Source of the DNA: Flavobacterium sp. N2820
GTDB taxonomy: Bacteria; Bacteroidota; Bacteroidia; Flavobacteriales; Flavobacteriaceae
Length of the DNA: 64,000 bases
Assembly (NCBI RefSeq): GCF_025947285.1
Contig: NZ_CP110008.1
Location: 2,929,001 to 2,993,000, forward strand
Direction: 5' to 3'
In this document: positions 54,536 through 62,095 of the stretch, piece after piece
Numbering within the stretch: position 1 is the first letter of the stretch
Layout of the letters: the number at the start of each line of letters is the position of its first letter
Program-made: the position numbers and the translations under genes
Notes under the pieces: model-generated
What the model was told of the DNA's origin: nothing
What the model saw: only the letters and a program-made list of their open reading frames with translations
Database searches by the model: none

Positions 54536-55804
54536 ATGAAAGAAGATTTTTTGCACCACGTGTGGCAGCATAAAAAATTTGCTGTTACACAATTACAAAC
54601 TACTACAGGAGAATCTATTCAGATTCTAAATTCAGGTCAATATTTGCAACAAACTGGTCCTGATTTTTTCAATGCACAACTTATTATTGGTAATCAAAAA
54701 TGGGCTGGAAATATTGAAATTCATCTCAAATCGTCTGATTGGTATTTGCATAATCATGAAAAAGATACTAATTATGATTCTGTTATTTTACATGTTGTTT
54801 GGGAGTATGATATACCTATTTTTAGAAAAAATAATACTGAAGTTCCTACCTTAGAACTAAAAAAATATGTTGAATTAACTGATTTACATAAGTATCAGTC
54901 ATTAACTACTCAAAAAGCTTGGATTTACTGCGAAAATGATATCAGTAAAGTAAATGATTTTATTCTTAGAAATTGGCAAGAGCGCTTGTATTTTGAGCGT
55001 TTAGAACGAAAAGCAACTGAAATTAAGCAATTGTTACAAGTTTCAAATAACGATTGGGAAGCGATTTTATTTTGCTTATTAGCTAAGAATTTTGGTTTAA
55101 ATACAAATGGTATTTTGTTTCAAAACATGGCAAAATCAATTCCTTTTTCTGTCATACGAAAAGAATCGTTTGCTATTGAAAACTTAGAAGCTTTGTTTTT
55201 TGGACAAGCTAATATGTTGGAAGCTAATTTTCAAGATAATTACACTAATAAGTTGCAACAAGATTATAACTATCTGATTAAGAAATATAAAATTACTAAA
55301 AATGTATTTGATAAAGTTGAATTTTTTAAGCACAGACCTGATAATTTTCCAACTATTCGATTAGCACAACTGGCTGCGTTGTATTTCAAAGAGCACAATT
55401 TGTTTTCAAAAATCATTAGTTTTAATGTGATTTCTGAACTCTATGATTTGTTTAAAGTTGAAGTAAGTAACTATTGGGAAACACACTATAATTTTGATAA
55501 AACCAGTGTTTTAAAAAAGAAAAAAATGACCAATTCATTTATCGATTTAATTTTGATTAATACGATACTTCCTATTCGATTTGCTTATGAGCAAAGCATT
55601 CAAAAACAAAGTTCCACAGAGATTATTGAATTGATTGAAGCAATTCAGCCTGAAAAGAATATAATTGTAGATAGATTTGCTACTATTGGAATAATTGCTG
55701 AAAATGCATTTCAAACACAATCATTATTGCAATTGAAAAAAGAATATTGTGATCATAAAAAATGTTTACAGTGTGCAATAGGTATTCATTTACTTAAAAA
55801 TTAA
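54536..55804 (+). CDS. DUF2851 family protein
   Basis: A 422-residue cytoplasmic protein of the DUF2851 family, found across Bacteroidota. Family marks are MKEDFLHHVWQHKKF at the start, TGPDFFNAQLIIGNQKWAGN, HLKSSDWYLHNHEKDTNYD and VILHVVWEYD, with a C-terminal cysteine cluster CDHKKCLQCAIG. The N-terminal His/Glu/Asp pattern (GPDFFNAQL ... GNIEIHLKSSDW) hints at a nuclease-like active site, but no function is established. It begins a run of plus-strand genes and shares a compact divergent promoter region with the PNGase F-like gene. Confidence 0.85.
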   Translation: MKEDFLHHVWQHKKFAVTQLQTTTGESIQILNSGQYLQQTGPDFFNAQLIIGNQKWAGNIEIHLKSSDWYLHNHEKDTNYDSVILHVVWEYDIPIFRKNNTEVPTLELKKYVELTDLHKYQSLTTQKAWIYCENDISKVNDFILRNWQERLYFERLERKATEIKQLLQVSNNDWEAILFCLLAKNFGLNTNGILFQNMAKSIPFSVIRKESFAIENLEALFFGQANMLEANFQDNYTNKLQQDYNYLIKKYKITKNVFDKVEFFKHRPDNFPTIRLAQLAALYFKEHNLFSKIISFNVISELYDLFKVEVSNYWETHYNFDKTSVLKKKKMTNSFIDLILINTILPIRFAYEQSIQKQSSTEIIELIEAIQPEKNIIVDRFATIGIIAENAFQTQSLLQLKKEYCDHKKCLQCAIGIHLLKN

Positions 55805-55832
55805 TTGTATTTTTGAAAATTATTGCAAATCG

Positions 55833-56054
55833 ATGGTAAAAAATATATTACATTTTTTTGAAAAACACGGTTTTTTTGTAGCAAGTCGTTTAGCTGATAG
55901 ATTGGGTATGCGTGCTACAAATGTGCGCTTGTTTTTTATATATATTTCGTTTGTAACTGTAGGATTAGGTTTTGGATTTTATTTAACCTTAGCATTCCTT
56001 TTAAAACTAAAAGATTTGATAAAAGCTAAAAGAAGTTCAGTTTTTGATCTGTAA
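55833..56054 (+). CDS. PspC-domain small membrane protein
   Basis: A 73-residue protein with the PspC pattern: a short amphipathic start (MVKNILHFFEKHGFFVASRLADRLG), a turn (MRATNVRLFFIYISF), then one hydrophobic segment (VTVGLGFGFYLTLAFLL) and a basic tail. PspC proteins act in envelope stress signalling. No PspA/PspB lies nearby. A TATTTTTG -7 element at 55808-55815 precedes it; it may also be read from the DUF2851 promoter, 28 bp downstream of that gene. Confidence 0.8.
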   Translation: MVKNILHFFEKHGFFVASRLADRLGMRATNVRLFFIYISFVTVGLGFGFYLTLAFLLKLKDLIKAKRSSVFDL

Positions 56055-56078
56055 AATTTCATTAACTGTAACTTTTAT

Positions 56079-56107
56079 TTGTTTTTTAGATAGTTTTATT
56101 ATCTTTG
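56079..56107 (+). promoter_or_regulatory. Promoter of the NSS transporter operon
   Basis: TTG (56079-56081), 18-nt spacer, TATCTTTG (56100-56107); ATG at 56133. Confidence 0.8.
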
Positions 56108-56132
56108 AAAAATTAACAACCAATATAATTAT

Positions 56133-57803
56133 ATGACTGCAAAAGTAGAATCGTGGGGTTCACGTGTTGGACTTATTTTAGCCATGGCCGGAAATGCTGT
56201 TGGATTAGGGAATTTTTTAAGATTTCCAGTTCAAGCGGTACAAAATGGAGGAGGAGCTTTTATTATTCCTTATTTAGTGTGTTTTTTATTGATGGGAATT
56301 CCTTTGTTATTTATTGAATGGTCCTCAGGCCGATTTGGTGGTAAATTTGGAAATCATAGTACGCCTTATATCTTAGATTCTATGGTTAAAGGTCGTTTGT
56401 TGAAATATATTGGTGTTTTCGGAATCTTTACCAATATTGCAGTAGTTGCTTATTATTGCTATATTGAGTCTTGGACTATGTCATACATGTTTCATTCAGT
56501 CATAGGAACTTTTTCAGGAATGAGTCAAGCTGAAGTTTCAGCATTTTTTACCTCATATGTAGATATTGGAGTCTCAACTACTGGAATTCCATATGAAGCA
56601 GTAGTTTTCTATATAATTTGTTTGTTAATCAATACATTTATTCTTTCAAAAGGATTAAGTGGTGTTGAAAAGGTTGCAAAAATTGGAATGCCATTGTTGA
56701 TTTTATTCGGTGTTGTATTAGCTATAAAAGCATTAACATTAGGAACAAGTGGTGCCTCAGAACAATTTCCAGATGCTAATGCTTGGGATGGTCTGAATTT
56801 CTTGTGGACACCTCAATATGAATCGCTTTGGGATTTAAAGGTTTGGATGGCAGCAGCTGGTCAAATTTTCTTTACACTTTCAGTAGGTATGGGTACAATT
56901 CATTGTTATGCTGCTTATGTGAAACCAAAAGATGATATTGCTTTAAACGCTGTTTCTGCAGGATTCATGAATGAATTTGTAGAAGTAGTTTTAGGATCAT
57001 TAATCGTAATTCCTATCGCTGCTGGTTATTTAGGCTTGGATTGGGTTAAAGAAAATGCTGGATTTGGAATGGCGTTTCAAACAATGCCATACTTATTCCA
57101 ACAGTGGGGAGAAGTACTTTCGGTTGTAGCTGGTGTAATGTGGTTTGGATTATTGTTTTTTGCAGGGATAACCTCTTCATTGGCAATGGGAACTCCTTGG
57201 ATGGGCTTCATGAGAGACGAATTTGGTTGGGGAAGAAACAAAGGGGCTTGGTCTTTTGGTGCAATGGCATTAATTCTAGGTCTTCCAACAGTTATTTTTT
57301 ATCAACAAGGTGTTTTTGATGAATATGATTATTGGGCAGGAACTGTTAGTTTAGTAGTTTTCGCAATGTTAGAAACCATTTTGTTTTCTTGGATTTTTGG
57401 AATGGATAAAGGATGGAGAGAAATTACTAGTGGTGCTGATATTAAAGTGCCAAATGTGTATAAATATATCATTAAATATGTAACTCCTTTAATGTTGATC
57501 ATCATTTTCCTTGGGTCATTATTCAAACCTTTAAATAATGATTGGTCAGGAAATGTGAGTAATTTATTGTCAGGAAATGGATGGAATTTAGATAATGGTT
57601 CGATTATTAAAACGATAACACATGCAGGAATTCACGAACAAATTGCAGCTGCTACTGACGCTACTCAAATTGCAGCTCTAGAAGATAAAATTTTCTATCT
57701 TAATATGGCAAGATTCTTATTAGTAGGGTTATTTATTTTTATTAGTTTATTAGTTTTCATCGCATATAAAAAACGTGTTAAAGAAGGGAGAGCAACATCA
57801 TGA
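56133..57803 (+). CDS. Sodium-dependent transporter, NSS (SNF) family
   Basis: A 556-residue inner-membrane symporter of the LeuT/NSS family, with about 12 membrane segments. TM1 carries the unwound substrate/Na+ site pattern GNAVGLGNFLRFPVQAVQNGGGAF (~20-43 region). Other marks are LLFIEWSSGRFGG, IFFTLSVGMGTIHCYAAYV (TM6-like) and a long C-terminal loop before TM12 (DNGSIIKTITHAGIHEQ). The substrate is probably an amino acid; the small MetS-like gene that follows points to the MetP type (methionine or alanine uptake), but this is inferred. Confidence 0.92.
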   Translation: MTAKVESWGSRVGLILAMAGNAVGLGNFLRFPVQAVQNGGGAFIIPYLVCFLLMGIPLLFIEWSSGRFGGKFGNHSTPYILDSMVKGRLLKYIGVFGIFTNIAVVAYYCYIESWTMSYMFHSVIGTFSGMSQAEVSAFFTSYVDIGVSTTGIPYEAVVFYIICLLINTFILSKGLSGVEKVAKIGMPLLILFGVVLAIKALTLGTSGASEQFPDANAWDGLNFLWTPQYESLWDLKVWMAAAGQIFFTLSVGMGTIHCYAAYVKPKDDIALNAVSAGFMNEFVEVVLGSLIVIPIAAGYLGLDWVKENAGFGMAFQTMPYLFQQWGEVLSVVAGVMWFGLLFFAGITSSLAMGTPWMGFMRDEFGWGRNKGAWSFGAMALILGLPTVIFYQQGVFDEYDYWAGTVSLVVFAMLETILFSWIFGMDKGWREITSGADIKVPNVYKYIIKYVTPLMLIIIFLGSLFKPLNNDWSGNVSNLLSGNGWNLDNGSIIKTITHAGIHEQIAAATDATQIAALEDKIFYLNMARFLLVGLFIFISLLVFIAYKKRVKEGRATS

Positions 57804-57955
57804 ATTCAACAGCATTAATAACAATGTTACTTACACAAGGCATTGTAATAGGTTTTACAGCATATTTTTTCTATAAAGTTTTAACAACTCCACCAAGACA
57901 AGAACCAGATTCTTATGAGGAAAATGATGAGGAATTAGTACGTAAAAACGAATAA
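57800..57955 (+). CDS. MetS-like small subunit of the NSS transporter
   Basis: A 51-residue protein starting with ATGA that overlaps the transporter stop by 4 bp (57800-57803). It has one membrane helix (LITMLLTQGIVIGFTAYFFY), a short VLTTPPRQEP linker and an acidic tail (EENDEELVRKNE). This matches the MetS type of NSS small subunit, first known from Corynebacterium glutamicum MetPS. Translational coupling and context make the call likely despite the small size. Confidence 0.85.
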   Translation: MNSTALITMLLTQGIVIGFTAYFFYKVLTTPPRQEPDSYEENDEELVRKNE

Positions 57956-57966
57956 ATCAAAATAAA

Positions 57967-58845
57967 ATGAACAAAATAAAATCCTACTTCATGTTTTCAA
58001 GAGAACACCGAAGTGGGATTTTTTTGTTATTGATACTCATTCTTTTTGGACAATTGTCTTATTTTTTTCTATCCGAAAATTTATTTCAGAGAAAAGCAAT
58101 CAAAGAAGACAAATCGTGGTTGTTAGTTCAAAATGAAATTGATAGTTTAAAACAAATTTCTGCCACAAAAAAAGATACAATTTATCCATTCAATCCAAAT
58201 TTTATAACCGATTACAAAGGATATAAGTTAGGTTTGTCTGTTGCTGAAATTGATCGTTTGCATCAATTCAGAAACCAAAACAAATACATTAATTCTTCAC
58301 AAGATTTTCAAAAAGTAACTAAGGTTTCTGATGAAGTCTTACATAAGATTTCACCCTATTTTAAATTTCCTGATTGGGTTGTGAACAAGTCTGTTAGTAC
58401 ATCAGAAAAATTCCATAAGTTTCTTCCTAAAGAGAAAAATACTATTGTTCAAAAAGACATTAATTTAGCAACTCGAGAAGATTTAATTGCGGTTTATGGA
58501 ATTGGCGAAAAATTAGCTGACAAGATTCTTGTTGAAAAAGAAAAACTTGGAGGATTTGTAAGTATGGAACAATTTCAATTTATCTGGGGAATTAGCCCAG
58601 AAGCTATAGAAGACTTGCAAAAACGTTTTTTTGTTCAAAATAACACTTCTATCAAAAAAATAGCAATCAATGATTTGTCAATGAAAGAATTGGCAAAATT
58701 TCCGTATTTTAATTATGCACTTGCAAAAGAAATTGTTGTTTACAGAACTATGAACAACGGAATCAAAGAAATTGCGGATTTAACAAAAATTAAGGGAATG
58801 CCTAACGAAAAAATAAAAATAATCGCCTTATATTTGGAATTCTAA
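57967..58845 (+). CDS. Helix-hairpin-helix protein (ComEA-like), membrane-anchored
   Basis: A 292-residue protein with one N-terminal membrane segment (SGIFLLLILILFGQLSYFFL, ~18-37) and then three helix-hairpin-helix type modules: LSVAEIDRLHQFRNQNKYIN (~88), DINLATREDLIAVYGIGEKLADKIL (~170) and AKFPYFNYALAKEIVVYR (~240). HhH motifs of ComEA bind DNA backbone during uptake; here a membrane anchor faces them outward. The domain count fits the flavobacterial family often annotated helix-hairpin-helix domain-containing protein. DNA uptake is plausible but not shown by the neighbours. Confidence 0.83.
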   Translation: MNKIKSYFMFSREHRSGIFLLLILILFGQLSYFFLSENLFQRKAIKEDKSWLLVQNEIDSLKQISATKKDTIYPFNPNFITDYKGYKLGLSVAEIDRLHQFRNQNKYINSSQDFQKVTKVSDEVLHKISPYFKFPDWVVNKSVSTSEKFHKFLPKEKNTIVQKDINLATREDLIAVYGIGEKLADKILVEKEKLGGFVSMEQFQFIWGISPEAIEDLQKRFFVQNNTSIKKIAINDLSMKELAKFPYFNYALAKEIVVYRTMNNGIKEIADLTKIKGMPNEKIKIIALYLEF

Positions 58846-58879
58846 AAAAATACAATAAAATTAAACACTATTATTTTAT

Positions 58880-60049
58880 ATGAATTCAAATTATTTCACA
58901 GAAGAACATCAATTATTTAGAGCTAGTTTACGAGATTTTTTACATAAAGAAGTTGTTCCTCATATCGAAAAATGGGAAAAAACAGGAACAATTGAGCGTT
59001 TTATATGGAAAAAATTTGGAGAAATGGGCTTCTTTGGGATCAACTATCCTGAAGCTTATGGTGGAATGAATTTAGATTTATTTTATACAGTTGTTTTTTT
59101 AGAAGAACTTCAAAAAATAAAATCTTCTGGATTTGCTGCGGCTATGTGGGCTCATGCTTATTTAGCTATGACGCATTTGAATGCCGAAGGAAGTGAACGC
59201 ATTAAACAAGATTATTTAGTACCAAGTATTACAGGTGAAAAAATTGGTGCGTTATGTGTAACAGAGCCTTTTGGAGGAAGTGATGTTGCGGGCATGAGAA
59301 CTACAGCTGTTAAAAATGGAGATAAATACATTATTAATGGTTCAAAAACATTTATTACAAATGGAGTTTATGCAGATTATTATGTTGTAGCTGCAAAAAC
59401 AAGTCCTGAACTAGGTAATAAAGGTATTAGTATGTTCTTGGTGGATACAAATCTAAAAGGAATTTCAGCTACAAAATTGGATAAATTAGGTTGGAGAGCT
59501 TCGGATACTGCTGAAATAGCATTCGATAATGTCGAAATTCCTGCAGAAAATTTAATGGGTGAAGCTGGAAAAGGTTTTCCATACATTATGCAACATTTTG
59601 CTTTTGAGCGTTTAATTATGGCAATCAATGCGCATGCAAGAGCCGAATTTGCAATCGAATATACAATTGAATATATGTCACAAAGAGAAGCTTTTGGAAG
59701 TACAATCAACAAGTTTCAAGCATTAAGACATACTATGGTTGAGCACGCAACAGATGTTGAGCATTGCAAAGTTTTCAATTATGCTGCCGTAGCTCGATTA
59801 GATAAAAAAGAATATGTAGTTAAAGAAGCTACTATGGCAAAATTGAAATCAACAAAAGTAGCCGACGAAACTATTTATAGTTGTTTACAAATGCTTGGCG
59901 GATATGGCTACATGGAAGAATATCCTTTAGCACGTTTATTGAGAGATAGTCGTTTAGGGCCAATTGGTGGTGGAACTTCAGAAATTTTGAAAGAAATCCT
60001 ATCCAAAATGATTATTGATAAACAAAATTATACACCAGCAGTAAAATAA
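58880..60049 (+). CDS. Acyl-CoA dehydrogenase
   Basis: A 389-residue FAD flavoenzyme. Family marks are ALCVTEPFGGSDVAGMRTTA (~133), GSKTFITNG, RASDTAEIAFDNVEIP, QREAFG and LQMLGGYGYMEEYPLARLLRD ... GTSEI. The usual Glu of the MCAD-type YEGT site is replaced by GGGTSEI; the catalytic base is therefore more likely the Glu in HARAEFAIEY, as in long-chain and isovaleryl-CoA dehydrogenases (inference). Substrate chain length unknown. No other beta-oxidation genes next to it. Confidence 0.92.
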   Translation: MNSNYFTEEHQLFRASLRDFLHKEVVPHIEKWEKTGTIERFIWKKFGEMGFFGINYPEAYGGMNLDLFYTVVFLEELQKIKSSGFAAAMWAHAYLAMTHLNAEGSERIKQDYLVPSITGEKIGALCVTEPFGGSDVAGMRTTAVKNGDKYIINGSKTFITNGVYADYYVVAAKTSPELGNKGISMFLVDTNLKGISATKLDKLGWRASDTAEIAFDNVEIPAENLMGEAGKGFPYIMQHFAFERLIMAINAHARAEFAIEYTIEYMSQREAFGSTINKFQALRHTMVEHATDVEHCKVFNYAAVARLDKKEYVVKEATMAKLKSTKVADETIYSCLQMLGGYGYMEEYPLARLLRDSRLGPIGGGTSEILKEILSKMIIDKQNYTPAVK

Positions 60050-60080
60050 TTCATAATTCATAATTCATAATTGATAATTA
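60048..60080. repeat. Short AT-rich direct repeats
   Basis: Repeated ATTCATA units (aattcataattcataattcataattgataatt) after the acyl-CoA dehydrogenase stop. They may be slippage-prone filler; no function is seen. Confidence 0.6.
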
Positions 60081-60085
60081 TTTTA

Positions 60086-60093
60086 TAAGTTTG
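60086..60093 (+). promoter_or_regulatory. -7 element of rpsU
   Basis: TAAGTTTG, 30 bp before the rpsU ATG. The nearest TTG (60071-60073) is only 12 nt upstream, shorter than the consensus spacing. Confidence 0.6.
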
Positions 60094-60106
60094 CACCCTT
60101 AACGAG

Positions 60107-60114
60107 AGGAGGTG
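60107..60114 (+). promoter_or_regulatory. Strong Shine-Dalgarno site of rpsU
   Basis: AGGAGGTG lies 8 nt before the ATG at 60123, almost a full complement of the 16S 3' end. Most other genes in this window have only AT-rich leaders. Known work on Flavobacterium shows that bS21 and neighbours hide the anti-SD, so ribosomes without bS21 favour this mRNA. Confidence 0.85.
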
Positions 60115-60122
60115 TCAATATT

Positions 60123-60317
60123 ATGTTAATTATACCAATTAAAGACGGAGAAAATATCGATAGAGCATTAAAGCGCTATAAAAGAAAATTTGATAAAACA
60201 GGAACTGTTCGTCAGTTACGTGCACGTCAAGCTTTCATTAAGCCATCTGTTGTAAACAGAGCTAAAATTCAAAAAGCAGCTTATATTCAAAACATGAAAG
60301 ACAACTTAGAAAGTTAG
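60123..60317 (+). CDS. rpsU: 30S ribosomal protein bS21
   Basis: A 64-residue basic protein. MLIIPIKDGENIDRALKRYKRKFDKTG is typical of bS21 in Bacteroidota, followed by VRQLRARQAFIKPSVVNRAKIQKAAY. In this phylum bS21 takes part in covering the 16S anti-Shine-Dalgarno sequence. The exceptional SD before its start suggests feedback control by bS21-free ribosomes. A terminator follows at 60341-60385, with the next gene start directly after it. Confidence 0.96.
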   Translation: MLIIPIKDGENIDRALKRYKRKFDKTGTVRQLRARQAFIKPSVVNRAKIQKAAYIQNMKDNLES

Positions 60318-60340
60318 TATTTTTTTTGAATAACTATATC

Positions 60341-60385
60341 AACCGCTAAATAATAAAGTGTAACTTTGTTTTTAGCGGTTTTTTT
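60341..60385 (+). terminator. rpsU terminator with a promoter element in its loop
   Basis: AACCGCTAAA (60341-60350) pairs with TTTAGCGGTT (60371-60380); a T-run reaches 60385 and the next ATG is at 60386. The 20-nt loop contains TAACTTTG (60361-60368), a perfect -7 element. Confidence 0.8.
60361..60368 (+). promoter_or_regulatory. -7 element within the terminator loop, for the recombinase gene
   Basis: TAACTTTG; no TTG at the usual -33 distance (one lies 32 nt upstream). Candidate promoter of the xerC-like/hpf genes. Confidence 0.45.
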
Positions 60386-61279
60386 ATGGCATCAAACATT
60401 CAACCTTTTCAAGATTATTTGGTTAAAGAGAAAAACTACTCTCCTTTAACTGTGCAAGCATACATTTCAGATGTTCAAGCTTTTCAAATTTATTTAAATG
60501 ATTTTCATGATAGCTTAAGCTTGGAAGAGATAAATTATTCCCAAGTAAGAAGTTGGATTGTGGTTTTGATAGAAAATAATATTTCGGCTACTTCTGTAAA
60601 TCGAAAAATTTCTTCTTTAAAATCATATTATAAGTTTCTTTTAAAAACAAAGCAAATTTCGATAAATCCTTTATTGAAGCATAAATCCTTAAAAACGGCT
60701 AAAAAAGTTCAAATTCCTTTTTCTGAAAAAGAACTTCAAGATGTTTTTGAATTTAATTCTTATTCTAATGATTTTGAGGGAATCAGAAACCAATTAATTA
60801 TTGAGTTGTTCTACACAACGGGAATTCGTAGAGCTGAAATGATAAATCTAACCTTGAATAATGTTAATACAGTTCAAAAGACTATTAAAGTAATAGGTAA
60901 GCGTAATAAAGAAAGAATAATTCCGCTTTTGAATTGTACTATTGAGTTAATAGAAGCCTATAAACACGAAAGAAATCATTTAGAGCATGTTAACCAAAAA
61001 GAGATGTTAATTTTGTCTAAAAATGGAAATAAAGTCAGTGAATCGTTTGTTTATCGTTTAATAAATGAGTACTTTAGTACTGTGTCACAAAAAACAAAGA
61101 AAAGTCCACACGTTCTTAGGCATTCATTTGCAACACATTTGCTAAATAATGGAGCCGATTTAAATTCAGTAAAAGAGTTATTAGGACACGCTAGTTTGTC
61201 TTCCACCCAAATTTACACGCACAGCAGTTTGGCTGAGTTAAAAAAAGTATATCAAGAAGCGCATCCTAGAAATAAATAA
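60386..61279 (+). CDS. xerC: Tyrosine recombinase, XerC-like
   Basis: A 297-residue tyrosine recombinase, likely the housekeeping XerC/D-type enzyme that resolves chromosome dimers. N-terminal SAM-like domain (YLVKEKNYSPLTVQAYISDV), catalytic Arg in TTGIRRAEMINL (~150), Lys in GKRNKERIIPL, HVLRHSFATHLLNNG, and LGHASLSSTQIYTH with the nucleophilic Tyr. All catalytic residues are present. Located between rpsU and hpf as in many flavobacteria, so a mobile-element integrase is unlikely. The start follows directly after the terminator T-run. Confidence 0.9.
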   Translation: MASNIQPFQDYLVKEKNYSPLTVQAYISDVQAFQIYLNDFHDSLSLEEINYSQVRSWIVVLIENNISATSVNRKISSLKSYYKFLLKTKQISINPLLKHKSLKTAKKVQIPFSEKELQDVFEFNSYSNDFEGIRNQLIIELFYTTGIRRAEMINLTLNNVNTVQKTIKVIGKRNKERIIPLLNCTIELIEAYKHERNHLEHVNQKEMLILSKNGNKVSESFVYRLINEYFSTVSQKTKKSPHVLRHSFATHLLNNGADLNSVKELLGHASLSSTQIYTHSSLAELKKVYQEAHPRNK

Positions 61280-61313
61280 TAACTCAATTGTATAACCTAT
61301 TAATCGTTAAGAT

Positions 61314-61613
61314 ATGAAAGTTAATTTGCAAGCAGTAAATTTTAATGTAGACAGAAAGCTAGTCGATTTTGTTCAAGAAAAGTTAGATAAACTAGAAAAG
61401 TATTATGACAAAATTATTTCGGCAGATGTTTTTTTAAGATTAGAAAACACAAGTGATAAAGAAAATAAAACAGTTGAGATAAAAATTAATGTTCCTGGAG
61501 ACGATTTTGTAGTTAAAAAAACAGCAAAATCATTTGAAGAAGGAGTTGATTTAGCGGTAGATTCTTTAGAACGAGTAATTGTAAAACGAAAAGAAAAATT
61601 AAGAGCAATTTGA
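61314..61613 (+). CDS. hpf: Ribosome hibernation promoting factor (short HPF)
   Basis: A 99-residue protein of the HPF/RaiA (YfiA) family: MKVNLQAVNFNVDRKLVDFV, ISADVFLRLEN, VEIKINVPGDDFVVKKTAKSFEEGVDLAVDSLERVIVKRK. It is a short form without the long C-terminal dimerisation domain. It stabilises inactive ribosomes in stationary phase. 34 bp after the recombinase, probably cotranscribed. A terminator-like hairpin at 61672-61697 ends the unit and overlaps the tRNA-tuf promoter. Confidence 0.93.
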   Translation: MKVNLQAVNFNVDRKLVDFVQEKLDKLEKYYDKIISADVFLRLENTSDKENKTVEIKINVPGDDFVVKKTAKSFEEGVDLAVDSLERVIVKRKEKLRAI

Positions 61614-61641
61614 TATTCTAAAAAAAAAGATAAAAAATGTT

Positions 61642-61670
61642 TTGATTCAAAAATAAATTCTATACATTTG
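61642..61670 (+). promoter_or_regulatory. Promoter of the tRNA-tuf operon
   Basis: TTG (61642-61644), 18-nt spacer, TACATTTG (61663-61670), one base before a terminator-like hairpin; the first tRNA begins at 61709. Confidence 0.8.
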
Positions 61671-61671
61671 C

Positions 61672-61697
61672 AGTCCGTTAGAAATAGCGGACTTTTT
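61672..61697 (+). terminator. Terminator-like hairpin overlapping the tRNA-tuf transcription start
   Basis: AGTCCGTTA (61672-61680), GAAA tetraloop, TAGCGGACT (61685-61693; one G-T pair) and a run of five T. It fits the end of the hpf transcript. Confidence 0.75.
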
Positions 61698-61708
61698 ATA
61701 TTTAAGTT

Positions 61709-61782
61709 GCCGGTGTAGCTCAGCTGGCTAGAGCAGCTGATTTGTAATCAGCAGGTCGTGGGTTCGAGTCCCTCCATCGGCT
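61709..61782 (+). tRNA. tRNA-Thr (anticodon TGT)
   Basis: A cloverleaf can be drawn: acceptor GCCGGTG / CATCGGC, D arm with AGCTCAGCTGG, anticodon arm GCTGA-TTTGTAA-TCAGC with anticodon TGT, and TTCGAGT in the T loop. Discriminator T; CCA is not encoded. First of a tRNA cluster upstream of tuf. Confidence 0.95.
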
Positions 61783-61814
61783 CAAAGTTATAAGCAACTG
61801 AATGTAAAAGGTTT

Positions 61815-61896
61815 GGGGAGATACTCAAGCGGCCAACGAGGGCGGACTGTAAATCCGCTGACTACGTCTTCGCAGGTTCGAATCCTGCTCTCCCCA
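61815..61896 (+). tRNA. tRNA-Tyr (anticodon GTA)
   Basis: Class II tRNA of 82 nt: acceptor GGGGAGA / TCTCCCC, anticodon arm GCGGA-CTGTAAA-TCCGC with GTA, long variable arm, GGTTCGAATCC in the T arm, discriminator A. CCA not encoded. Confidence 0.95.
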
Positions 61897-61966
61897 CGAG
61901 ATTTTGAATTTAGAAAGAAGGATTTGGTTTTCTGAATTCTGATGGCTAACTTCTGAATACACAAAA

Positions 61967-62038
61967 GCCGGTGTAGCTCAGGGGTAGAGTGCTTCCTTGG
62001 TAAGGAAGAGGTCACGGGTTCAATTCCCGTCATTGGCT
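61967..62038 (+). tRNA. tRNA-Thr (anticodon GGT)
   Basis: Acceptor GCCGGTG / CATTGGC with two wobble pairs, anticodon arm CTTCC-TTGGTAA-GGAAG with GGT, T arm ACGGGTTCAATTCCCGT. Discriminator T, CCA not encoded. It is 58 bp from the tuf start. Confidence 0.95.
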
Positions 62039-62095
62039 CTTAAAAAAGTTTATTTTTTGAACACTAATATATAACTAAGATTAAATTATTAAATC

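Noticed and set aside
60048..60080. Possible origin or iteron array
   Set aside because: Only three or four short ATTCATA units, without a DnaA box or replication gene.
60386..61279. Integrase of a mobile element using the tRNA cluster as attachment site
   Set aside because: The protein looks like housekeeping XerC, sits between rpsU and hpf, and the tRNA genes show no duplicated 3' ends or phage genes.
61788..62033. 81-residue minus-strand frame across the tRNA cluster
   Set aside because: It translates the antisense of tRNA-Tyr and tRNA-Thr. The string TGIEPVTSSLPRKHSTPE is a well-known false protein product of tRNA genes.
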